A DNA stretch of 36,379 nt from a bacterium. Its GTDB lineage: Bacteria; Armatimonadota; UBA5829. The notes under the pieces were generated by a model that made no database searches, was not told where the DNA came from, and was given only the letters and a program-made list of their open reading frames with translations. Below are positions 15,885-23,020 of this stretch, one piece after another. Every line of letters begins with the position of its first letter. Position 1 is the stretch's first letter. Location: positions 1 to 36,379 of the forward strand of contig JAJFTD010000072.1 in the NCBI GenBank assembly GCA_021373255.1, read 5' to 3'. The position numbers and the translations under genes are program-made.

Positions 15885-15899
15885 ATTATAACACTCGTT
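15885..15899 (-). promoter_or_regulatory. Probable -10 region of the ABC transporter promoter
   Basis: On the minus strand AACGAGTGTTATAAT reads into a perfect TATAAT (15890-15885), about 50 bases before the transporter start. The same 15 bases include the -10 box of the dnaA promoter. A TTGACA (15921-15916) is 25 bases upstream, too far for a standard -35 box, so recognition may depend on the shared sequence. Confidence 0.55.
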
Positions 15900-15924
15900 T
15901 ACCGCACAGTCTACCTGTCAAAAC

Positions 15925-16500
15925 AAATTTATATCTCAAGAATTCTTAAGCTATCGGGCATGACTAGATAGATGAAGAACACAGACAAAAGTCAACTATA
16001 ACAGGATAATAGGCGCGTATTGTTGAAGTGTATGGCAAATATGTAGAGAAGTATCTTGATCTCAATTATGAATAGATAAGTATCGGCAATGGAGAGCATA
16101 TGGGATATAGATATGAGGACAAAGGAAGATGGAAAAGATTAAAGCAGAAAAGATCGAAATGTAGCTTGGATAGATACAATGAAAAGAGAAATGGCGAAAA
16201 GAAATAGGTGGTAATAGTACAACAACAAATATTGGGGAGATGGAATGGCTGTACTCACATAAAGCAGATATCATTATTTAACTAAGAGAAAGGAAAGAGA
16301 TAAAATGCGATGTACACCAACACTCCGCATCTTCTATGCAGGATACTATTCTCCTTTAAAATTGAGTAGCTGCTTGCATTTATAAGTAAAGGAGAAACAT
16401 ATAGACAATCATGGTTTAGTTGTAGAAAGGAAAGCAGGGAAAGGTGCAGAAAGAGTGTAAGGAAATTGGGAGGGTAGTAATGTGGGCTTAATGATGCAGG
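15925..16500. other. Non-coding, purine-rich spacer between parB and the ABC transporter
   Basis: This roughly 580-base stretch is A+T-rich and strongly biased to A and G on the plus strand, unlike the flanking coding DNA. Short open frames exist (for example 16062-16274 minus) but none has a ribosome site, recognisable domain or coding-like composition. I see no tRNA, rRNA or known riboswitch. It may be a decayed gene or a structural or untranslated RNA region. Confidence 0.5.
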
Positions 16501-16509
16501 GATCTATTG

Positions 16510-16557
16510 AAAAAGCATCTGATGCAAAACTTTGATAAATTTGAGCATCAGATGCTT
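16510..16557 (-). terminator. Intrinsic terminator after parB
   Basis: GCATCAGATGCTT (16545-16557) and AAGCATCTGATGC (16513-16525) form a perfect 13-bp stem; the 19-base loop has further A/T pairing. On the minus strand the stem runs into TTTTT. It lies 45 bases past the parB stop. Confidence 0.85.
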
Positions 16558-16601
16558 GTAAGAAGATCTATAGGATTTGAAGATATAGAAGAATGTAGGA
16601 G

Positions 16602-17474
16602 TTAGCCACCTGTAAGGAGCATGAGTATACGGTCCAGGTCATCTTCTGTATAAAACTCAATCTCAAGACGACCGCGATCTTTGTTCTTGACAAGACGGAC
16701 CTTAGTGCCAAATACTTGACGAAGGCGAGCTTCGATATCGAGGATATTTGGATCTTCAAGCGCGGGAGTTGTTTCACGTGAAACATTCTGACGTATGGAA
16801 CGACTCGATTGTTCCTTTGACCAATCACGTGCAAGTTTTTCGGAATCACGCACAGAAAGCCCAGCGCCTACTATTCTTCTGCAACATTCAATCTGATTGC
16901 CTTCACCATCAACTGATAAGATAGCTCTAGCATGACCCTCGCTAATTCTACCTTGCTTTAGGTGATCACGTACTTCTTGAGGCAGATTAAGTAGTCTCAT
17001 GGTGTTGGCAACTGTGGAACGACTCTTCCCCAGGCCAAAGGCCATATCTTCTTGTGACATTCCAAACTCATCAGCTAATCGTTTATATGCGATGGCAGCG
17101 TCCAGTGGATTGATGTCTTCGCGCTGTATATTCTCGATTAGAGCGACTTGCAGGCTCTGTTCATTTGTGAGTTCACGAATTACTGCGGGTATTCTGCTTA
17201 ATCCGGCAGCCATAGCTGCACGAAGACGTCGCTCACCGGCAACTAGTTCGTAGTCACCATCACCCTTGGATCGCACAACAATGGGCTGTAGAACTCCGTG
17301 CACTCGGACTGAGTTGATGAGATCTTGAAGCTTCTCATCATTCATCGAGATACGCGGCTGGTAAGGGTTGAAGCTGACGCGCGCTACTTCGACCTCAGTG
17401 CCCTGCTGCTGCTCTACTTTCTCAACCCCGGGAATTAATGCACCGAGACCTCTACCGAGAGCTTTCTTCTCCAA
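16602..17474 (-). CDS. parB: Chromosome partitioning protein ParB (CTPase, parS-binding)
   Basis: The 290-residue protein has the ParB layout: LGRGLGALIPG at the N-terminus, the NPYQPR motif, the CTP-binding GERRLRAAMAAG, the helix-turn-helix SQEDMAFGLGKSRSTVANTMRLLNLP, and the C-terminal dimerisation segment (LRQVFGTKVRLVKN...RGRLEIEFYTEDDLDRIL). It clamps onto DNA at parS and spreads, acting with ParA to segregate the origin. Translation starts at TTG 17474, supported by GGAGGTGATC, an almost full complement to the 16S rRNA tail. It overlaps the parA 3' end by 23 bases, so the genes are coupled. A perfect parS lies inside the gene. Confidence 0.96.
   Translation of the reverse strand: MEKKALGRGLGALIPGVEKVEQQQGTEVEVARVSFNPYQPRISMNDEKLQDLINSVRVHGVLQPIVVRSKGDGDYELVAGERRLRAAMAAGLSRIPAVIRELTNEQSLQVALIENIQREDINPLDAAIAYKRLADEFGMSQEDMAFGLGKSRSTVANTMRLLNLPQEVRDHLKQGRISEGHARAILSVDGEGNQIECCRRIVGAGLSVRDSEKLARDWSKEQSSRSIRQNVSRETTPALEDPNILDIEARLRQVFGTKVRLVKNKDRGRLEIEFYTEDDLDRILMLLTGG
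16770..16785. promoter_or_regulatory. parS centromere site inside parB
   Basis: TGTTTCACGTGAAACA is a perfect 16-bp palindrome and matches the bacterial parS consensus. It lies in the parB coding region, where it encodes part of VSRET. parS sites normally cluster near oriC, which agrees with the candidate origin about 9.5 kb away. Confidence 0.95.
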
Positions 17475-18228
17475 ACTGGATCACCTCCGCCGCAAACTTT
17501 GAATATGCCTCAGCACCTTTAGACTTTTCGTCGTAGCTAATAATAGGCTTGCCATGACTTGGTGCCTCGCTAAGTCTTACATTTCTTGGCACCAGCACAG
17601 GGGATACTTTTTCCCCAAAGAATCTTCGGACTTCATCAACTACTTGCTGTGAGAGATTGGTCCTGTAATCAAACATAGTCAACAGCACCTTTGCAATCTC
17701 TAGATTGGGATTAAGGTGCTGCCTTACCAACTCAACTGTTCTCAAAAGTTGGCTAAGACCCTCTAAAGCATAATACTCACACTGAATTGGCAAGATTATG
17801 TAGCCGGCAGCAGCCAGTACATTTACAGTAAGTAGTCCAAGTGATGGAGGACAGTCGATGATAATGAAATCGTAGTTATCCTGAATGCGAGCTAATGCCT
17901 GCTTGAGTTTGGTTTCTCGGGACATCATAGACATCAATTCGATGTCTGCGCCCGCGAGGTCCAACTTTGCTGGTACCAAATCCAGTCCAGGTGTATTTGT
18001 TTTTACTATCACCTGCTCGATCGGCTCGTCATTTATCAGGACATCATAGATGCACTGGTCGAGATCGACTTTGACTACCCCAACACCACTGGTCGCATTT
18101 CCCTGTGGGTCGGTGTCCACGAGTAATACTCGTTTTCCAGCCACACCCAGGCATGCCGCCAGGTTAACTGCGGTAGTAGTTTTGCCAACTCCACCTTTTT
18201 GATTAACAACCGCTAGAATCTTTCCCAT
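17452..18228 (-). CDS. parA: Chromosome partitioning ATPase ParA (Soj)
   Basis: The 258-residue protein is a chromosomal-type ParA. The deviant Walker A is NQKGGVGKTTTAVNLAA (residues 9-25, with both signature lysines). The A' motif is VLLVDTDPQGNATSGVG and Walker B is FIIIDCPPSLGLLTVNVLAA. The start at ATG 18228 (MGKILAVVNQKGG) is preferred over the longer frame because it matches the family length and has GGGTGAG just upstream. ParA binds DNA non-specifically as an ATP dimer and is released by ParB, which moves origins apart. It is the first gene of the parA-parB unit, placed after the flgM terminator. Confidence 0.96.
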   Translation of the reverse strand: MGKILAVVNQKGGVGKTTTAVNLAACLGVAGKRVLLVDTDPQGNATSGVGVVKVDLDQCIYDVLINDEPIEQVIVKTNTPGLDLVPAKLDLAGADIELMSMMSRETKLKQALARIQDNYDFIIIDCPPSLGLLTVNVLAAAGYIILPIQCEYYALEGLSQLLRTVELVRQHLNPNLEIAKVLLTMFDYRTNLSQQVVDEVRRFFGEKVSPVLVPRNVRLSEAPSHGKPIISYDEKSKGAEAYSKFAAEVIQFGEESSR

Positions 18229-18299
18229 TCTCACCCGCCTGCTGATTTTACACGCATGAATTAGATGCAACCCGCCATAACTCCTTCGAGCAGGCGTGC

Positions 18300-18334
18300 A
18301 AAAAGCCAGGGCGCATTGGAACAGCGTCCTGGCT
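18300..18334 (-). terminator. Intrinsic terminator after flgM
   Basis: On the minus strand AGCCAGG-A-CGC and GCG-C-CCTGGCT form a 10-bp stem with one mismatch and a 9-base loop, followed by TTTT. It lies 22 bases past the flgM stop and isolates flgM from parA. Confidence 0.9.
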
Positions 18335-18355
18335 ATCTAACATACAGACACCAGT

Positions 18356-18658
18356 CTACCGTATTCTGTCGGCATTGAGTCGTCTGAGCATCATGTCGGC
18401 GACTTCTTTGCCATTAATCTTGTATTCGCCTTTGCTGATTCGTTCCTTGAGGTCGTTTACCACGTCCTCCCTGATATCAGGAACATCAGCCAATGCTGAT
18501 TCCGCCACAACCATCCCCTGTTCCAGCGGAGAAAGTTGTTTGCTTCCATTAGTCTTGGACGCAACTGATCCCCTGGGCCGGTTCTCTGGCAGTATCCTAC
18601 CTTGAGCGGCACCAGTGCCCATCGACGCTTTACCTGATTCCACGTGAGAGATCTTCAT
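18356..18658 (-). CDS. flgM: Flagellar anti-sigma-28 factor FlgM
   Basis: The 100-residue protein has the FlgM layout: the MKI N-terminus, a disordered Gly/Ser/Lys-rich first half, and a C-terminal sigma-binding half with LSPLEQGMVVAESALADVP, then DIREDVVNDLKERISKGEY, then KINGKEVADMMLRRL. FlgM binds and holds sigma-28 (FliA/SigD) until the flagellar hook is complete, then is usually exported. The ribosome site is GGGGG about 8 bases upstream of the ATG. No other flagellar gene lies in this window, so flgM is on its own transcript, ended by a strong terminator. Its 85-base 5' region is preceded by a canonical c-di-GMP-I riboswitch, so its expression is likely set by c-di-GMP. Confidence 0.88.
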   Translation of the reverse strand: MKISHVESGKASMGTGAAQGRILPENRPRGSVASKTNGSKQLSPLEQGMVVAESALADVPDIREDVVNDLKERISKGEYKINGKEVADMMLRRLNADRIR

Positions 18659-18744
18659 TTTTACATCCCCCTGTATCTTACCTTGCCCCGTGGGTATGCA
18701 TCAATAATAGCGCCAGACACGCAAAAAGGCAAACGCCACGAAGT

Positions 18745-18838
18745 TTGGAAACGGCAACCCAGCCGACTTGTTCCGACCATGCGGAATTTAGTCCTGTAGG
18801 CTTTGCGTCCCCCTCTTTCGAAGAGTTTGCCTTTATCT
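18745..18838 (-). promoter_or_regulatory. c-di-GMP-I (GEMM-I) riboswitch upstream of flgM
   Basis: On the minus strand the leader reads AAAGGCAAAC (18834-18825), TCTTCGAAAGAG (a stem capped by a GNRA-type loop), GGGGACGCAAAGCC, then ACAGGACUAAAUUCC, a second variable hairpin, and GGCTGGGTTGCCG (18762-18750). All the fixed blocks of the GEMM-I aptamer are present in the correct order: GGCAAA, the GAAA tetraloop, GACGCAAAGCC, the CUAA junction and the GGGUUGCCG 3' strand. It lies in the 5' leader of flgM on the same strand, about 90 bases before its start. GEMM-I aptamers bind cyclic di-GMP with very high affinity. Confidence 0.92.
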
Positions 18839-18860
18839 TTGACCTTATTGTCTATACTGA

Positions 18861-18889
18861 TTATTGGCGTGCTCCGGACTTGTCTTTAG
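18861..18889 (-). promoter_or_regulatory. Sigma-28-like promoter for the riboswitch-flgM transcript
   Basis: On the minus strand CTAAA (18889-18885) is followed after 16 bases by GCCAATAA (18868-18861), one mismatch from the flagellar sigma-28 -10 box GCCGATAA. The spacing is one base longer than the usual sigma-28 promoter. The start would fall near 18853, about 15 bases before the aptamer. A sigma-70-type TATAGA just downstream is an alternative. Confidence 0.45.
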
Positions 18890-18899
18890 GCCATGAGCA

Positions 18900-19177
18900 G
18901 AAAAAATAAAATATTTTTAGCTAGTGCTATGGATTGCGATTTTAGTAATCTGCACAATCTCACTGAAGAACGCGATGATCCCCTCCGATAATGATTTTGT
19001 CGGGGAAATGCTCCTCAAGCTCAGCAGAAATGCTGGGAGTGGTACTAATCTTGCAGGAATGTATCCCAGATGAAATTCTTTTTCTCCTTCCTTAAAGTGT
19101 TGTGGCTTATACCCGCTTAATGAGCGTTGAGCTCTAATTAGCGGCCCGCCGGCGAATATGCAGGCGGGGTTCTTTTT
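18900..19177 (+). ncRNA. Possible unannotated plus-strand RNA (terminator without a gene)
   Basis: No convincing gene occupies 18890-19195. The stretch contains a hairpin CAGCA-GAAA-TGCTG (19022-19035) and ends with an intrinsic terminator that points in the plus direction. An 88-codon minus-strand frame (18917-19183) has no ribosome site or recognisable domain and is not called. A small RNA diverging from flgM would explain the terminator. This is inference and no promoter is convincing. Confidence 0.25.
19145..19177 (+). terminator. Intrinsic terminator (plus strand) facing the gluzincin gene
   Basis: CCCGCC (19145-19150) and GGCGGG (19163-19168) form a 6-bp G/C stem, followed by TTCTTTTT (19170-19177). 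On the minus strand no T-run follows, so it is oriented to end a plus-strand transcript, though the nearest gene on the left of it is on the minus strand. Confidence 0.65.
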
Positions 19178-19195
19178 GTACATACCCTGCGGGGT

Positions 19196-19987
19196 TTACT
19201 GGTATTCTTGCTCACGCCGTGCGGCGTAGAACCCTGCAACGACTACTCCTATAATCACAACAGCAATAAATCCAGCGATCCATAAGGGGAACGGGCGCTT
19301 TTTAGCCACTGGCTTCATCGGCTCTTCAGAATCAATCCCAAGCAACGAACGCGGGTCTACTACCCCGGTCATCACAGCGTTTTTGTACCACTGGCTAAAC
19401 TTCTTGTTACCCACCTTCTCGATTAGGAAATGGAAGCTCTGAAGTTTTTGTTTGTAAGTGTCGCTGATTTCAACCGTCTTGCCGATCATGACACCCACCT
19501 GATCCTTCGAGGGCTGACCATAGAACTTTTTAGCTTTGTCCGTGGAAAAGTGGACAGCACTACCCTCCTGGAACCAAAAAGGTAGTGGACCGGGGGCTGC
19601 CATGCTTATATATGCATGTACCAGCTCGTGCTTGAGAACATCATCATACTCAGCACCAAACTCGGTATCGATGATTGCGATGTATTTGTTGCAGATAGTG
19701 ACTCCGCTGATTTGGGGATCTTCAAGATATGGTTTTAGCACATCCGGCAGCGCATTTCGTTTGAATATCTTTACGAACACTTGTTCGTTTGGGGCTGGGA
19801 TTTTTACTACATCTCGCAGTGAAACTACTGAGGAGACCTTACTAGTCCTCAGATCCACTATATTCGCGTCTTTGAATGCTTCCTGTAATGCTGCTTGATC
19901 TGCCTGGTATGGTAGGGGTTCCGCTAGGCAAGGCGAATAAGCGAGCACAGCCAATATCAACGTGATAATAGTCCGAATCCCGCTCAT
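19196..19987 (-). CDS. Secreted, membrane-anchored gluzincin-type peptidase (peptidase MA-like)
   Basis: The 263-residue protein has an N-terminal signal peptide (MSGIRTIITLILAVLAYSPC, cleavage near AEP). The zinc motif HELVH is at residues 120-124, and a likely third ligand Glu is in WFQEGSA (residue 141), the pattern of peptidase MA-family gluzincins. A C-terminal transmembrane helix (LWIAGFIAVVIIGVVVAGF, about 235-253) is followed by positive residues. The protein would sit on the outside of the inner membrane. The start at ATG 19987 is favoured by GAGGAGA 5-7 bases upstream; an in-frame GTG at 20014 has none. The substrate is unknown. It follows argJ by about 57 bases and may be co-transcribed, with no obvious functional link. 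Confidence 0.78.
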   Translation of the reverse strand: MSGIRTIITLILAVLAYSPCLAEPLPYQADQAALQEAFKDANIVDLRTSKVSSVVSLRDVVKIPAPNEQVFVKIFKRNALPDVLKPYLEDPQISGVTICNKYIAIIDTEFGAEYDDVLKHELVHAYISMAAPGPLPFWFQEGSAVHFSTDKAKKFYGQPSKDQVGVMIGKTVEISDTYKQKLQSFHFLIEKVGNKKFSQWYKNAVMTGVVDPRSLLGIDSEEPMKPVAKKRPFPLWIAGFIAVVIIGVVVAGFYAARREQEYQ

Positions 19988-20044
19988 AAAATTCTCCTCT
20001 GCTACCCTTCTCACTACGGACAGATAAGGCGGCCTGGTTCCATT

Positions 20045-21244
20045 CTACGTGTGATATTCGGCATTGATCTTCACGTATTCATAGGAAAAGTCGCAAGTAA
20101 ATGCGGTGGCGCTTTCCGAGCCTAATCCCAGGTCGATGGTGATGCGTAGATCTTTCTCCAGCATAGGCTTGCGCGCGACCTCAGGATCTAGTTTGATAGG
20201 CTCACCATTCTCGACTATCTTTACATCACCGAAATATAGGGATGTTTTCCCAGGAATAATGCTCGCTCCCGATCCTCCTGCGGCGCATAATACGCGGCCC
20301 CAGTTCGGGTCCTGGCCAAATATGGCGGTTTTTACAAGCGGCGAATTCGCCACTTTCATCGCGGCAGCTTTAGCGTCTTGATAACTGGCAGCGTTTACTA
20401 AGTGCACCTCTACATACTTGGTAGCGCCTTCACCGTCTCGTGCGATGGCTTGTGCAAGTTCCAGGCACACCTGAGCGAGCGCTTTTTCGAAAAGCAGGTG
20501 CTCAGGGGTATCTTCAATTATCTCCGGGCAGCCTGATTTTCCATTGGCTAGCATAATCACGGAGTCATTAGTGCTCATATCGCCGTCGATTGAAAGGCTG
20601 TTAAGGCTGCGGTCGACTGCAGCAGTCAAGCACTTTTGCATTAGTCCGGCGCTGATTTTAGCATCGGTGGTAATAAAACAAAGCATCGTGGCCATATTAG
20701 GGCAGATCATGCCTGCACCTTTGCACATTGCGCCGATTCGGACAGGTACGCCGCCGATCTCGAACTCATATGCCGAGGTCTTCGGCCGCGTGTCAGTGGT
20801 CATAATGGCTAATGAGGCCGCATCGCCACCGTTCTCGTCGAGCTCGGCTACCGCGTCCATTATTCCAACATCCATTTTGTCCATAGGCATCGGCTGGCCT
20901 ATGATGCCGGTGGAGGCGGTGAAAACCTGGTTTACAGGGATGTTTAGCAGATCTGCTGTGAACTTTCTGATATAATCAACATCTTTTAGACCCTTTTCGC
21001 CAGTACACGCGTTTGCGTTTCCGCTGTTTGCGATGATGGCACGCCCACGCCCAGCTTTTATGGTCTCTAAATTCTTAACGACAGATGCCGCCTTAAAGAC
21101 ATTTGTTGTAAATACAGCCGCGGCGGAGCATTCTACCTCGGAATATATTAGGGCTAGATCAGTGCCCTTTTCCTTGATTCCGCATCGTACTCCTGCTGCA
21201 GTGAATCCTTTTGCTGCCGTTACCGCTCCATATATCTGCTTCAT
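20045..21244 (-). CDS. argJ: Bifunctional ornithine acetyltransferase / N-acetylglutamate synthase ArgJ
   Basis: The 399-residue protein is a full-length ArgJ. The self-cleavage site and catalytic Thr are in NMATMLCFITTDA (Thr about residue 186). Other motifs are TTNVFKAASV, IIANSGNANACTG near residue 80, DGDMSTNDSV, and GQDPNWGRVLCAAG near the C-terminus. ArgJ moves the acetyl group from N-acetylornithine to glutamate (and in bifunctional forms uses acetyl-CoA), in the cyclic arginine pathway. It is a cytoplasmic Ntn-hydrolase that cleaves itself into alpha and beta chains. It lies 38 bases downstream of argC, so the two form an operon. argB, argD and argF are not in the window. Confidence 0.96.
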   Translation of the reverse strand: MKQIYGAVTAAKGFTAAGVRCGIKEKGTDLALIYSEVECSAAAVFTTNVFKAASVVKNLETIKAGRGRAIIANSGNANACTGEKGLKDVDYIRKFTADLLNIPVNQVFTASTGIIGQPMPMDKMDVGIMDAVAELDENGGDAASLAIMTTDTRPKTSAYEFEIGGVPVRIGAMCKGAGMICPNMATMLCFITTDAKISAGLMQKCLTAAVDRSLNSLSIDGDMSTNDSVIMLANGKSGCPEIIEDTPEHLLFEKALAQVCLELAQAIARDGEGATKYVEVHLVNAASYQDAKAAAMKVANSPLVKTAIFGQDPNWGRVLCAAGGSGASIIPGKTSLYFGDVKIVENGEPIKLDPEVARKPMLEKDLRITIDLGLGSESATAFTCDFSYEYVKINAEYHT

Positions 21245-21282
21245 CCCTGACTCCTCTTATTTAATTAAGGCAAATTTCCTTA

Positions 21283-22335
21283 CTAAGGGTAAACCGCCGG
21301 GCTCATAAGCCCTGTGGTCTCATCGAAACCTAACATGAGGTTCATATTTTGTACTGCCTGACCTGCAGCACCTTTTCCCATATTGTCGATTGCGCAAGTC
21401 ACGATTATTCTATTCGTGCGTTCGTCCACCACCACGCCGATGTGGCAGAAATTGGTGCCGAGCACATTTTTGGTACAGGGTTGCTTTCCGCAATCAAGCA
21501 CCTGCATGAATGGTTTGCCTGCGTAAAATTCTTTATAAAGCTCCACCATCTCGCTAGCCGACGGAAGTGTCTTCCCCTGCCCTGCGCTTGCGTAAGCCGT
21601 AGAGAGTATACCCCGGTTCATTGGGATCAGGTGAGGAGTGAAATTCAATGTCACTTGCTCACCGGCGAGGAGGGTAAGCTCCTGCTCTATCTCGGGTGTG
21701 TGCCTGTGAGTTGTAACGCCGTAGGCTTTTATACCCTCGTTAACTTCACAGAACAGACCGGACACTTCTAATTTGGAGCGTCCAGCTCCTGACACGCCCG
21801 ACTTGGAGTCCACGATCACTGATCCAAGACATATCTGCTTTTGCTTCATCAATGGCGCAAGGGCTAATATCGCACTGGTCGCGTAGCAACCGGGATTAGC
21901 AACTAATCGCGCTTTAGCGATCTCCTTGGGATGCAGTTCACTGATTGCATATACCGATTCTGCCACCAGTTCTGGCGCAGTATGGTTCATTGCGTAAAAC
22001 TTCTTGTGCTGGTTCAGGTCTTTGAGGCGGAAATCGGCCGGGATATCTATAAGTTTTCTGCCGTTGCTTATTAGTTCCGGTGCGACTTTCATTCCAATGC
22101 CGTTACCTTGCGCTTGGAAGAAGAAATCTGCCTTTTCCAGCGCATGTTTGGCGTCATATTTCTCGCAAAGCGGCAGGTTCTGCCCAAGAAAGCTTGGATA
22201 TGCGTCGGATAGAGGTCGTCCCTCATATGTTCCCGAAGCAAGATATGTGATCTCGACTTTTGGATGCATCAATAAATACCGTACAAGCTCGCCTCCTGCG
22301 TAACCTGAGGCACCAATAATCCCTACTCTGACCAT
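21283..22335 (-). CDS. argC: N-acetyl-gamma-glutamyl-phosphate reductase ArgC
   Basis: The 350-residue protein opens with VRVGIIGASGYAGGELVRYLL, the NADP-binding motif of ArgC. The catalytic Cys is in VANPGCYATSAILALAP, and VSGAGRSKLEVSGLFCEVNEG and YGVTTHRHTPEIEQEL are typical. ArgC reduces N-acetyl-glutamyl phosphate to the semialdehyde in arginine synthesis. The start is ATG 22335; the open frame runs 132 codons further upstream but that part has no homology and lies in the promoter region of the divergent FKBP gene. It heads the argC-argJ operon. Confidence 0.96.
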   Translation of the reverse strand: MVRVGIIGASGYAGGELVRYLLMHPKVEITYLASGTYEGRPLSDAYPSFLGQNLPLCEKYDAKHALEKADFFFQAQGNGIGMKVAPELISNGRKLIDIPADFRLKDLNQHKKFYAMNHTAPELVAESVYAISELHPKEIAKARLVANPGCYATSAILALAPLMKQKQICLGSVIVDSKSGVSGAGRSKLEVSGLFCEVNEGIKAYGVTTHRHTPEIEQELTLLAGEQVTLNFTPHLIPMNRGILSTAYASAGQGKTLPSASEMVELYKEFYAGKPFMQVLDCGKQPCTKNVLGTNFCHIGVVVDERTNRIIVTCAIDNMGKGAAGQAVQNMNLMLGFDETTGLMSPAVYP

Positions 22336-22486
22336 AACTCTCAAACCTTTCGCCGCCCAAAGCGGCTTATTACCTAAAAACACTCTTCTTTTGATTATAC
22401 CAATGCGCTCAAGCCCTTGGCAAACTTGACGCCAAGCATGGTGCGAGGTAACATGCTCTTCAAATATCCGAAAGGAAACTGAATTG

Positions 22487-23002
22487 ATGAGAACTTTCCT
22501 TGCTATACTTCTTTCTGCAGCCGTCCTGATTGTTATTGTAGGGTGTGCACGCACGAAGACTACTACAGCTGCAAAGTCTAAGCCGGTTTCTGCAGCAAAT
22601 GACAAGCCTGCTCCGGCAACGAGACCCGAAGTCACGACAAAGTCAGATAAGGGCTTTACGAAAACTGCTTCGGGTTTGCAATACAAAGATGAGAAAGTCG
22701 GCAAAGGTCCGGCTGTGAAGAAGGGTGACACTGTGACGGTCCATTACAAGGGCTGGCTGGATGATGGCACAGTGTTCGATACTTCAAAGAAGCCAGGCGC
22801 GGGACCATTCACGTTCGAAGTGGGAGCCGGAACGGTAATCAAGGGATGGGACGAAGGTCTGCAGGGTATGAAAGCTGGTGGTACTCGAGAGTTGATAATT
22901 CCTGCAAGTCTAGGTTATGGCGACCAGGATATGGGCACAATCCCGCCGAATTCCACGCTGCACTTCAAGGTAGAGCTTCTCAGCATAGCCGAGGAACTGT
23001 AA
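22487..23002 (+). CDS. FKBP-type peptidyl-prolyl isomerase, lipoprotein
   Basis: The 171-residue protein has a lipoprotein signal: MRTFLAILLSAAVLIVIVGC with the lipobox IVGC (Cys at residue 20). After a Lys/Ala/Pro-rich linker (to about 62) comes one FKBP domain: GLQYKDEKVGKGPAVKKGDTV, then VHYKGWLDDGTVFDTS, then GTVIKGWDEGLQGM, GGTRELIIPASLGYG and IPPNSTLHFKVELL. Most FK506-site residues are conserved, so it should be active in folding prolyl bonds of envelope proteins. The ATG start has AAAGGAAAC upstream; an in-frame TTG immediately before is less likely. No terminator hairpin follows; a tandem octamer repeat and REP hairpins occupy the next 170 bases. Confidence 0.93.
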   Translation: MRTFLAILLSAAVLIVIVGCARTKTTTAAKSKPVSAANDKPAPATRPEVTTKSDKGFTKTASGLQYKDEKVGKGPAVKKGDTVTVHYKGWLDDGTVFDTSKKPGAGPFTFEVGAGTVIKGWDEGLQGMKAGGTRELIIPASLGYGDQDMGTIPPNSTLHFKVELLSIAEEL

Positions 23003-23020
23003 TATAAGGCTAAAAAAGTC

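Noticed and set aside
16062-16274. 70-codon minus-strand frame in the purine-rich spacer
   Set aside because: Its amino-acid bias follows from the A/G skew alone, and no start signal or homology is seen.
18917-19183. 88-codon minus-strand frame before the gluzincin terminator
   Set aside because: No ribosome site, no domain, runs through a terminator hairpin, and composition is not coding-like.
22336-22731. N-terminal extension of ArgC by 132 codons
   Set aside because: The extension has no relation to ArgC, runs through the divergent FKBP gene start, and the canonical GIIGASGYAGG start follows ATG 22335.
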